From: Bacteroidales bacterium
Lineage (GTDB): Bacteria > Bacteroidota > Bacteroidia > Bacteroidales > F082
NCBI GenBank assembly: GCA_017508895.1
Contig: JAFWRA010000127.1
Coordinates: 1 to 5,119, forward strand
Direction of reading: 5' to 3'
Length of the DNA: 5,119 nucleotides
The notes beneath the pieces were generated by a model that worked only from the letters and a program-made list of their open reading frames with translations, searched no databases and was not told the origin of the DNA. The translations under genes and the position numbers were made by a program. Below are positions 1 through 4,655 of this stretch, one piece after another. Each line of letters begins with the position of its first letter. Position 1 is the stretch's first letter.

Positions 1-1195
1 ATAACGAACCATTGGTCATTCGATAATGCACTTCGGGCACCAATTCGATGCGGTTGGCCACCTTCAGCGCAAGTCCCAATCCTCCATAGTATGAAAACCG
101 AATCGGCTCAATCTGCTCCTTGACAATAGGCGCATGATAAGGCGACTCAGGAGCATTGAGCGAACCCGCATAATTGACTAAAATGTCAATCGAAGCACCC
201 GCCTTGACAAATGCCCTGAAATGCTCCAACTTGACGAAATCGAAAGCGGCAAAGAGGCCAACATTCAGATAATCAAGTCTGTTAACATCGCGATAGGCGT
301 AGTTCGTCGTGGTCAAGGGAATGTAGGTTGAATCCAAGATATAGTGATATGCCGTGTCGCCCGCAGGATGCACCACATAATAGGTGTCCAAGGTATCGTT
401 CACGTAGTAATCGCCAAAGAAATCCGTCTTCTCCAACAGGAAACGATAGCGCACCGAGCGGTAAGACACATTCATGCCCACGCTGAGGCGGTTGTGCTTG
501 TAACCGCCATCCAATCCGACACAATAGCCTGGAATCGGCACCACCGACATCATACCATTTTCGATTTCAAGAAAATCGTTCTCATATTTGAAACTTGTTG
601 GGCTCACGGCCACTGACACACCCATGAACCAGCCGTTGTCCCTGAATTTCGGCCAAGGAATCGTCCATCCTTCATGCACGATGGTTCGAACCGTGTCGTG
701 CAACACCTTCATTTTCACAACGGTATCATAACGCATCACGGTGCGGATGACCTGCATCGTGTCGAAGATGCGGATGGTGTCGCCCGTTGGACTGACCACC
801 GTGTCGCGCTTGGGCTTGATAATTTCAGCAATGGGCTCGACTGGTGGAGACAACGTTGCCTCCGGTTCGTTCACTATCTGTTGGTTCTTCCGAATCACGT
901 ATTGTTTGCCGATTTTCTTGAAACCGTAACCCGTGCCTTTTAGCAGGTCGGCCAGCACATCCTCCACCGACTTGTAGGAGCAGGAATAGCTCTCGATGCG
1001 GATTTTGCTCATCTCGGCCTTGCTGAACGCCACGTTCAACTCATACTCGGCAAACAGCTTTTCCAAGGCTTTGTCCAAGGTACACGACTCTACCGAGAAC
1101 GAAATCAACGGGTTAAAAGTCTGCGCATAAGTGCGTTGCGACAACGTCAAGGCCATCAGCAACAGGAGGAATATAATGAGCTTAGGGCATTTCAT
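1..1195 (-). CDS. STN-domain outer-membrane beta-barrel protein (5' part, runs off left edge)
   Basis: The frame is open from the ATG at 1195 to the window edge, giving 398 residues with no stop. Residues 1-24 form a signal peptide (MKCPK, a leucine-rich core, then TYA before Q25). Residues 30-103 match the STN (secretin/TonB short N-terminal) pattern: SVESCTLDKALEKLF, then a SVEDVLADLLKGTGYGF helix and a closing QYVIRK strand. Residues 104-187 are a linker rich in D-T-hydrophobic units (DTVV, DTIR, DTMQ, DTVV, DTVR). From about residue 188 (GWFMGVSVAVSP) alternating aromatic/hydrophobic strands such as GLGLALKVANRIELVPEVHYR look like an outer-membrane barrel of the PorT/OMP_b-brl type. No TonB plug or carboxypeptidase-like domain lies between STN and barrel, so it does not look like a TonB-dependent receptor. 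In STN receptors this domain sits in the periplasm and contacts a FecR-type anti-sigma factor; a FecR gene lies upstream in this window. Ligand unknown; the exact barrel family is less certain than the STN call. Confidence 0.87.
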   Translation of the reverse strand, partial: MKCPKLIIFLLLLMALTLSQRTYAQTFNPLISFSVESCTLDKALEKLFAEYELNVAFSKAEMSKIRIESYSCSYKSVEDVLADLLKGTGYGFKKIGKQYVIRKNQQIVNEPEATLSPPVEPIAEIIKPKRDTVVSPTGDTIRIFDTMQVIRTVMRYDTVVKMKVLHDTVRTIVHEGWTIPWPKFRDNGWFMGVSVAVSPTSFKYENDFLEIENGMMSVVPIPGYCVGLDGGYKHNRLSVGMNVSYRSVRYRFLLEKTDFFGDYYVNDTLDTYYVVHPAGDTAYHYILDSTYIPLTTTNYAYRDVNRLDYLNVGLFAAFDFVKLEHFRAFVKAGASIDILVNYAGSLNAPESPYHAPIVKEQIEPIRFSYYGGLGLALKVANRIELVPEVHYRMTNGSL

Positions 1196-1220
1196 TTCCA
1201 AATTAATTCAAAACAGGCCG

Positions 1221-1228
1221 CTAAGATA
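1221..1228 (-). promoter_or_regulatory. possible -7 box for the STN-barrel gene
   Basis: The minus strand reads TATCTTAG here, one mismatch from the Bacteroidota -7 consensus TAnnTTTG, 25 nt upstream of the ATG at 1195. I see no TTTG/TTG -33 element at the expected 19-21 nt spacing, so this is only a plausible promoter. The terminator-like sequence just upstream suggests the gene has its own transcription start. Confidence 0.35.
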
Positions 1229-1295
1229 CGACAAAAAAACGAGAGGGCTTTGATTTCGCGGCAAAAAACTCTTCACTACCTCTTGCGAATTGGGG

Positions 1296-1326
1296 AAAAA
1301 ACGAAAGCCGCCGCTCGCATTGGCTT
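1296..1326 (-). terminator. weak intrinsic terminator after the DUF6169 gene
   Basis: Downstream of the stop at 1351, the minus strand has AAGCC (1326-1322), a 12-nt GC-rich loop, GGCTT (1309-1305), then TCG and a run of six T (1301-1296). The stem is only five base pairs but the U-tract is good. It separates the DUF6169 unit from the STN-barrel gene. Confidence 0.4.
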
Positions 1327-1350
1327 AGACAATCGTCAAGTTATTTCTGG

Positions 1351-1836
1351 TTAGATGACGATTTCAAAGCAGTCTTTTGCCAGCAGGTCACCAAAAGCCT
1401 TAATCAACTGCTGTTTGTTAGGGTTATTTTTCTTGAAATAGATGGAAAGCAACAGCTCGTAATCGCCTTCGCCCACCTCGGCACTGATAGTGGTCAATGT
1501 TCCGTCGTTATAGAAGTGGAACCAACGGTCGAACAGGTTCCGGCGCTTATGTTGCTTGCCATCGGTACTGTCGCACACCATAATCATGGCGTTCTCAATG
1601 GTCTCGAAGAAACGGCGCAATACATCCACTACAGTAGCGGCAATACGAAGGTCGATGGGGTGAGGATTCGTACCCTCTCGTTCGATGCTGAACGAGTAAG
1701 TATTCAGCAAATCGGGATATATGCTGCTTATCGGGGTAAAATACAGATGATAGTTGATACCGTCTCTGTTGACAAAGGAGTAGTCAAGAGGATTCTCCTC
1801 AATTACTTTATATGGGTTTTGCGAATTGGAAACCAT
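1351..1836 (-). CDS. DUF6169 family protein, unknown function
   Basis: This 161-residue protein has no signal peptide or membrane segment and is probably cytoplasmic. I recognise the overall pattern of DUF6169, a Bacteroidota family of about this length: an N-terminal beta-rich part (YSFVNRDGINYHLYFTP, residues 19-35), a DLRIAATVVDVLRRFFE helix (62-78), and the most distinctive block, a hydrophobic strand leading into CDSTDGKQHKRRNLFDRWF (88-106). A second strand/helix unit closes the protein (YELLLSIYF, then KQQLIKAFGDLL). The conserved D, K/R and W residues in the CDSTDG block could form an active or nucleic-acid-binding site, but no activity is established to my knowledge. Its ATG lies inside the end of the upstream 50-aa gene, in another frame, with a 29-nt overlap, which suggests translational coupling. 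No methionine earlier in this frame offers a better start, and the next Met (residue 84) would remove half the protein. Family assignment is from memory of the pattern. Confidence 0.85.
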   Translation of the reverse strand: MVSNSQNPYKVIEENPLDYSFVNRDGINYHLYFTPISSIYPDLLNTYSFSIEREGTNPHPIDLRIAATVVDVLRRFFETIENAMIMVCDSTDGKQHKRRNLFDRWFHFYNDGTLTTISAEVGEGDYELLLSIYFKKNNPNKQQLIKAFGDLLAKDCFEIVI

Positions 1837-1960
1837 ACTTGTCTGCTATTCGTTTCATTTCTTCCGGGTCGGCTCCTTTTTGGATACAAACTCTCATCTC
1901 CCGCTTGAACAGAAGCAGGCTTTGAATGAGGTTCTTCGGCTTTGTTGCGGTTGCTTCCAT
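1808..1960 (-). CDS. small protein encoded upstream of and overlapping DUF6169
   Basis: This gene encodes 50 residues, starting MEATATKPKNLIQSLL and ending DKYGFQFAKPI. It is charged and helical in character, with no signal peptide or membrane segment; an amphipathic helix (LIQSLLLFKREMRVCIQKG) is followed by an acidic-basic helix (DPEEMKRIADKYGF). An in-frame ATG at 1999 would add 13 residues but lies upstream of the predicted -7 box and its transcription start (about 1982), so the ATG at 1960 is preferred; it is preceded by an A-rich stretch (CACAAAGAA). Its end overlaps the DUF6169 start by 29 nt, so the two are made from one transcript. A small gene overlapping a larger one of unknown function is the usual layout of toxin-antitoxin and regulator-effector pairs, but nothing in the residues proves that role. 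I cannot name a family. Confidence 0.72.
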   Translation of the reverse strand: MEATATKPKNLIQSLLLFKREMRVCIQKGADPEEMKRIADKYGFQFAKPI

Positions 1961-1988
1961 TTCTTTGTGTATTATGAGTTTCTGGGCG

Positions 1989-2018
1989 CAAAGATACATA
2001 TTATTTCCTAAACGTCAA
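1989..2018 (-). promoter_or_regulatory. Bacteroidota-type promoter for the 50-aa/DUF6169 pair
   Basis: The minus strand has TTG (2018-2016, within CCTTGACG), 19 nt, then TATCTTTG (1996-1989). This fits the Bacteroidota housekeeping promoter (TTTG-N19..21-TAnnTTTG) with a full -7 match. Transcription would start near 1982, giving a leader of about 20 nt before the ATG at 1960. It decides the start codon of the small gene. Confidence 0.72.
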
Positions 2019-2058
2019 GGCTTTCCTGCCAAAAAGATAAAAAAGGCGACCCTCAATA

Positions 2059-2254
2059 GTCACGGAGTGACGAAGGACTTCTCCCTTCAAAAGGGGGCAG
2101 GGGGATTCAGCAGACGGTGAAGCGCAGCGAAACCCCTGCCCTGCCGAAAAAACACCAAATCCCAAACAAAGCCCCAGCGGGGCGAAAGGATTTCCCCTTT
2201 TTCCCCTTCTAAGGGGGCAGGGGGATTTGGGGCCAGGGGGATTCTACCTGCCCC
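2059..2254. repeat. GC-rich REP-like repeat block with hairpins
   Basis: The 17-bp sequence aagggggcagggggatt occurs twice, at 2091-2107 and 2211-2227, exactly 120 bp apart. Each copy is the right half of a small hairpin (ccctt/aaggg at 2083-2095; cccctt/aagggg at 2203-2216) and each has a downstream inverted partner (ggcagggg 2096-2103 with cccctgcc 2133-2140; ggggcagg 2214-2221 with cctgcccc 2247-2254). A partial third copy, cagggggatt, is at 2234-2243. Further hairpins are gtcac-gga-gtgac at 2059-2071 and gcccc-agc-ggggc at 2171-2183. There is no credible reading frame. It resembles the short palindromic interspersed repeats found between Bacteroidales genes; that it is dispersed elsewhere in this genome is an inference. 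Confidence 0.55.
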
Positions 2255-2256
2255 AT

Positions 2257-2294
2257 AAAACAACGAAAGGCAGCCCTCAACGAAGGCCGCCTTC
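2257..2294 (-). terminator. intrinsic terminator of the lipoprotein operon
   Basis: About 73 nt past the stop at 2367, the minus strand forms a stem between GAAGGCGGCCT (2294-2284) and GGGCTGCCTTTC (2276-2265) with one bulged T and G-U pairs, a loop of seven bases, and then GTTGTTTT (2264-2257). On the plus strand the same stem is followed by ccacgtttttg, so it could stop transcription from both sides. Confidence 0.55.
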
Positions 2295-2315
2295 CACGTT
2301 TTTGTTCCGGTCGGC

Positions 2316-2336
2316 TTTTCGGCTGCATGCCGAAAA
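2316..2336. other. perfect 8-bp hairpin just after the lipoprotein stop codon
   Basis: ttttcggc (2316-2323) and gccgaaaa (2329-2336) are perfect inverted repeats around the loop tgcat, starting about 30 nt past the lipoprotein stop. Neither side is followed by a T-run in its direction of reading, so it is less like a terminator than like a 3' end-stabilising hairpin or an accessory part of the terminator at 2257-2294. Confidence 0.5.
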
Positions 2337-2366
2337 ACAATGTTCTGATGTTTTGGAAATTATTGA

Positions 2367-3959
2367 TTAATTGTCCTGAACAAGACGGACGCTTCGCCCG
2401 TAATGTCTGTCTACGCCGTACTCGGGTTGGACGTAGTTCTTGTAGAAGATCAATTGCCAGGCTTGTTTCTCATTCGTGGACGGAGAGTGGTATGTCGACG
2501 ACCAATAGTAGCCATGCGTATCAAGGTTGAAGACAGACGCATTAGTGCGGTAGCCCGCAGCCGGCAGGAAGACACAACCTTTGTCTGCGAGGTCTGTCCA
2601 CTGGGCAGCGGTGCACTTTGTGGCCTCAGTCCATTGTGAGGAGCTGTTAATATTGCCCCAAGAGGTTGCCTCGCCGCTGGCGATGGTCACGCCGTCGGGG
2701 AACAGGATGATGCCGTTCACGCCTGTGCCGTCGGTATTGATGGTGGCTTGGGTATAGCGGGCATCGTTGGTAGTGCCGCTGGTGGTGGTGACGGTGGCAC
2801 CGCTGGCACGGGTGTTGAACAGGTATACCCACTCGTCTTTGGTCAGTGTGCGCCAAGTACCCGAACCGTTGCTCAAGGTCTGGATAAAATCGGAGTTATC
2901 CCAAGAATAGTCAGAGTCATTACTGCTCGTATTCGCGGGATTAGTAGCACTCCCCGTCCATGTGCCCCAGCCGAAGAGGTCGCGGTCGACGTTCTGGTTG
3001 GTGCTGTTCTGTCCGGTCGTTGTGCCGAGGTAGTCCCACTGGTTGTCGGCGAACTTCCAGTAAGGTGTACTGGCGCTGCCGATGTACTGCAGGTTGCCCT
3101 TCGAGAAGTAGACCTGCTGCGTGGCGCTCACCTTGAAGAGTCCGTTGATGGCACCTGTTGGAATTGAAGGAGCAGCCGTCAGCGACATGGTGGCATCGGT
3201 CAAGAAAGCATTGGTGTAGGCTGCCGTGGGTATGCTGAAAGTGCCAGTGTAGTTGTCAGCACTGATGGTGCCTTCCGTCACCTCGACTTGGTCGTCGGGC
3301 AGCACGGCGTAGCGTGTCGTGCCCGTGCCGTAGGTGTCAACGGTGCCCGTGTTGTTGTTGGTCGTCACCGTGCCGACAAAGTTGATGACCAATTCGTTCT
3401 TCACGCCCGTGAGGGTAATCACATCGTTGGTGTTCACCTGGCCGAGGTCGAACTTCACCAAGGCGCACTTGTTGCGCAGGTAGGCGGTGTAGTTTTGGTT
3501 GGTGGTGCTGAAGCTCTCGTTGGAGGCTGCGCACGAAACCACACCAAAGCTTGTGCTTTGGTTGCTGAGGCTGAACGTGTATTGTTCCGTTTGGTTTTCG
3601 GTTAAACTGGCAGTCACGTCTTGGCCGCCCATGAAGATGAATTGCAGAGGCTCGCCTTCGGTGGCCGCAGTGTTGATGCTGCCCGTGAACAGGCCGCTGT
3701 TGCCGTTATAGGTCAGGTAGCCCATGTATTTGCCGCCGCTACCCACATACACCACATCGCCGTTGTCGTAAATCACGTTGGCTATCGTGCCACTTTCTTC
3801 GGGATGCGCCTTCTCGCCGCCTCCGTTTTGAAGCTTCAGCGTGATTTCCACACGGTCGCCGTTGTCGGCATTGTCATTGGTGGAGGGTTCGTTTTTCTTG
3901 CATTGTGTCAGGCCCAGCACCATCAGGCAGGCCATGACGATGAAACTCAGTTTCTTCAT
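2367..3959 (-). CDS. surface lipoprotein with C-type-lectin-like (FISUMP-related) C-terminal domain
   Basis: This 530-residue protein starts MKKLSFIVMACLMVLGLTQC; C20 in LTQC is the likely lipidated cysteine (SPII signal), followed by a short polar tether. Residues about 36-262 are beta-rich and Thr/Asn/Gly-rich, with a YDNGDVVYVGSGG turn and FTGS/FIFMGG strands reminiscent of fimbrillin-like domains; this half is not firmly assignable. From residue 271 a common Bacteroidales module follows: GLFKVSATQQVYFSKGNLQY (273-292), WKFADNQWDYLG, DLFGWGTW, WRTLTKDEWVYLFNTR (369-384), GCVFLPAAGYR (461-471), GYYWSSTY (483-490) and GRSVRLV (521-527). The last motifs match the FISUMP/formylglycine-enzyme-like C-type lectin fold, which in these proteins usually binds ligands rather than acting as an enzyme. 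It is probably on the outer-membrane surface. It lies 25 nt after the small secreted-protein gene, in an A-rich gap with no promoter box, so the two are likely co-transcribed. The ligand is unknown. Confidence 0.9.
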   Translation of the reverse strand: MKKLSFIVMACLMVLGLTQCKKNEPSTNDNADNGDRVEITLKLQNGGGEKAHPEESGTIANVIYDNGDVVYVGSGGKYMGYLTYNGNSGLFTGSINTAATEGEPLQFIFMGGQDVTASLTENQTEQYTFSLSNQSTSFGVVSCAASNESFSTTNQNYTAYLRNKCALVKFDLGQVNTNDVITLTGVKNELVINFVGTVTTNNNTGTVDTYGTGTTRYAVLPDDQVEVTEGTISADNYTGTFSIPTAAYTNAFLTDATMSLTAAPSIPTGAINGLFKVSATQQVYFSKGNLQYIGSASTPYWKFADNQWDYLGTTTGQNSTNQNVDRDLFGWGTWTGSATNPANTSSNDSDYSWDNSDFIQTLSNGSGTWRTLTKDEWVYLFNTRASGATVTTTSGTTNDARYTQATINTDGTGVNGIILFPDGVTIASGEATSWGNINSSSQWTEATKCTAAQWTDLADKGCVFLPAAGYRTNASVFNLDTHGYYWSSTYHSPSTNEKQAWQLIFYKNYVQPEYGVDRHYGRSVRLVQDN

Positions 3960-3984
3960 TTTTTTCTTCGTTTTTCTTGTTTAC

Positions 3985-4326
3985 TTAATTCTGTTTGTTT
4001 TTCTTCGATTGGATAAAGGCATAGCCTATGCCTGCGGCGAGCAGGATGCCGATGCCGCCGCCTATCGGGACGCCGAATGGCTCGTTGTCAATCTGGCTTC
4101 CGGTTGCGCCAAAGGCTTCATTGCCCAAAGTCGAGCCCCCGCTACGGTCGCCGCTGCCTCTCAGCAACGCTCCGCCACCATGGCTCGTTTGTTCTTTTTC
4201 AGCATAGTAGTTGTCAAGCATGTCGCCAAAGACGCCTTGGGCGGATGCGCTGGTCGGCAGCATCATTCCCGCCGCCAGCCCGAGCGAAAGCATTGTGGCT
4301 TTCAAGTTCAGTTTACGTTTTTTCAT
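3985..4326 (-). CDS. small secreted protein with C-terminal Gly-rich/hydrophobic/basic tail
   Basis: This 113-residue protein begins MKKRKLNLKATMLSLGLAAG and has a clear signal peptide ending SASA before Q30. The mature middle is short and low in complexity (HGGGALLRGSGDRSGGSTLG, 49-68) with two related units, NEAFGATG (69-76) and NEPFGVPIG (81-89). The end is tripartite: the proline/glycine motif PFGVPIGGG (83-91), a hydrophobic segment GIGILLAAGIGYAFI (91-105), and the basic tail QSKKNKQN. That layout resembles C-terminal sorting signals (PEP-CTERM or GlyGly-CTERM like), but I cannot assign it to a named class; a simple C-terminal membrane anchor with the middle in the periplasm is the alternative. 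The ATG at 4326 follows an A/T-rich stretch (AATCAACAAA). The gene probably heads a two-gene operon with the lipoprotein, and its long leader contains a terminator. Function unknown. Confidence 0.8.
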   Translation of the reverse strand: MKKRKLNLKATMLSLGLAAGMMLPTSASAQGVFGDMLDNYYAEKEQTSHGGGALLRGSGDRSGGSTLGNEAFGATGSQIDNEPFGVPIGGGIGILLAAGIGYAFIQSKKNKQN

Positions 4327-4356
4327 TTTGTTGATTTAATGATTTAAGGCTTTATT

Positions 4357-4390
4357 ATTTCAAGATTTCAAGATTTCTTATTTCAAGATT
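4357..4390 (-). repeat. three direct copies of AATCTTGAAAT upstream of the small secreted-protein gene
   Basis: On the minus strand AATCTTGAAAT occurs at 4390-4380, 4375-4365 and 4367-4357 (plus strand: atttcaagatt). The last two overlap by three bases (8-bp period); the first is 15 bp further upstream. They sit between the leader terminator and the ATG at 4326. Short direct repeats here could bind a regulator or simply be slippage products. Confidence 0.6.
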
Positions 4391-4411
4391 GCCAGCGGGG
4401 TTTGCTGAAAC

Positions 4412-4450
4412 AAAAAAAATCCAAAGCTGACACAATGGCCTGCCTTGGAT
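4412..4450 (-). terminator. strong intrinsic terminator inside the leader
   Basis: The minus strand has ATCCAAGGC (4450-4442), a 14-nt loop, GCTTTGGAT (4427-4419) and then seven more T (4418-4412). The nine-pair stem has one G-U pair. It is 206 nt past the FecR stop but 86 nt before the next ATG, and downstream of the -7 box at 4566-4573. It may end the FecR transcript, act as an attenuator for the secreted-protein/lipoprotein operon, or end a short RNA of about 150 nt. Confidence 0.7.
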
Positions 4451-4487
4451 GGTTGGTGTATACGCAAAAGCTTGGAGCGGAGGTTTA

Positions 4488-4497
4488 CCCCCCCCCC
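4488..4497 (-). repeat. homopolymer of ten G (minus strand)
   Basis: An uninterrupted run of ten C on the plus strand (ten G on the sense strand of the leader), preceded by CAACAC and followed by TAAACC. Runs of this length are prone to slipped-strand length change. It lies about 60-70 nt downstream of the predicted transcription start and about 160 nt upstream of the small secreted-protein ATG, so a length change would alter the leader RNA and not a reading frame of a supported gene. Confidence 0.85.
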
Positions 4498-4511
4498 GTG
4501 TTGTAACATTC

Positions 4512-4546
4512 TATAAATCAATGATTTATAATGATTTGTTATCATT
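4512..4546. promoter_or_regulatory. two adjacent AT-rich palindromes, possible operator or leader hairpins
   Basis: TATAAATCA and TGATTTATA form a perfect 9-bp inverted repeat around one base (4512-4530). Directly adjoining it, aatgat/atcatt form a 6-bp inverted repeat around ttgtt (4530-4546). They share the ATGATTT core. They lie 13-47 nt downstream of the predicted start at about 4559, a usual place for a repressor site. No cognate regulator is visible in the window. Confidence 0.5.
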
Positions 4547-4565
4547 TTTTCCGTTTTTGCGGCTG

Positions 4566-4573
4566 CAAAAATA
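4566..4573 (-). promoter_or_regulatory. -7 box TATTTTTG for the leader/secreted-protein operon
   Basis: The minus strand reads TATTTTTG, a full match to the Bacteroidota -7 consensus TAnnTTTG, followed by CAGCC as often seen at such sites. No clear TTTG -33 element is present at 19-21 nt spacing, so an alternative sigma factor or activator may be needed. The start would be near 4559, giving a leader of roughly 230 nt before the ATG at 4326. Confidence 0.5.
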
Positions 4574-4655
4574 GGAAAAACTTCGTTTGGAAATGGGAAA
4601 AAGGATTGTTTTTTCGTTTGTCCCTGTAAAGACGTTGTGGGCAACCCACCCCAAT

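Larger units (their letters stand above)
4412..4560 (-). ncRNA. candidate leader or small RNA between a promoter box and a terminator
   Basis: A transcript from the -7 box at 4566-4573 would start near 4559 and reach the terminator U-tract at 4412, about 148 nt, with two AT-rich hairpins, a G10 tract facing CCTCC, and the terminator stem. CTCCAAGC at 4477-4470 could compete with the terminator's 5' arm for GCTTTGGA (one bulge), which would be an antiterminator. I do not recognise a known riboswitch or RNA family, and expression is not shown. Confidence 0.28.

Noticed and set aside
344..943. Plus-strand frames opposite the STN-barrel gene
   Set aside because: His-rich translations are antisense shadows of the Asp/Met/Val codons of the real gene; no start context or domain.
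1516..1908. Plus-strand open frame of 130 aa opposite the DUF6169 gene
   Set aside because: It is antisense to a recognised family protein and crosses both ends of the overlapping gene pair; no motif is visible in its translation.
1961..1999. Upstream ATG at 1999 extending the 50-aa protein to 63 aa
   Set aside because: It lies before the -7 box and its predicted transcription start, so it would not be on the transcript.
2059..2254. CRISPR array
   Set aside because: Only two full repeat copies of 17 bp with a 103-bp gap, and repeat units are themselves hairpin arms; spacing and length do not fit a CRISPR array and no cas genes are visible.
2748..3167. Plus-strand open frame of 139 aa opposite the lipoprotein gene (and similar ones at 3288-3605, 3621-4016, 3841-4347)
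   Set aside because: They are antisense to genes with signal peptides and family motifs, have Ala/Val/Gly-rich translations expected from the complementary strand, and no promoter or domain supports them.
4637..4649. gtggg-caa-cccac hairpin just after the FecR stop as its terminator
   Set aside because: The stem is only five pairs and is not followed by a T-run on the minus strand; the hairpin at 4412-4450 is far better.
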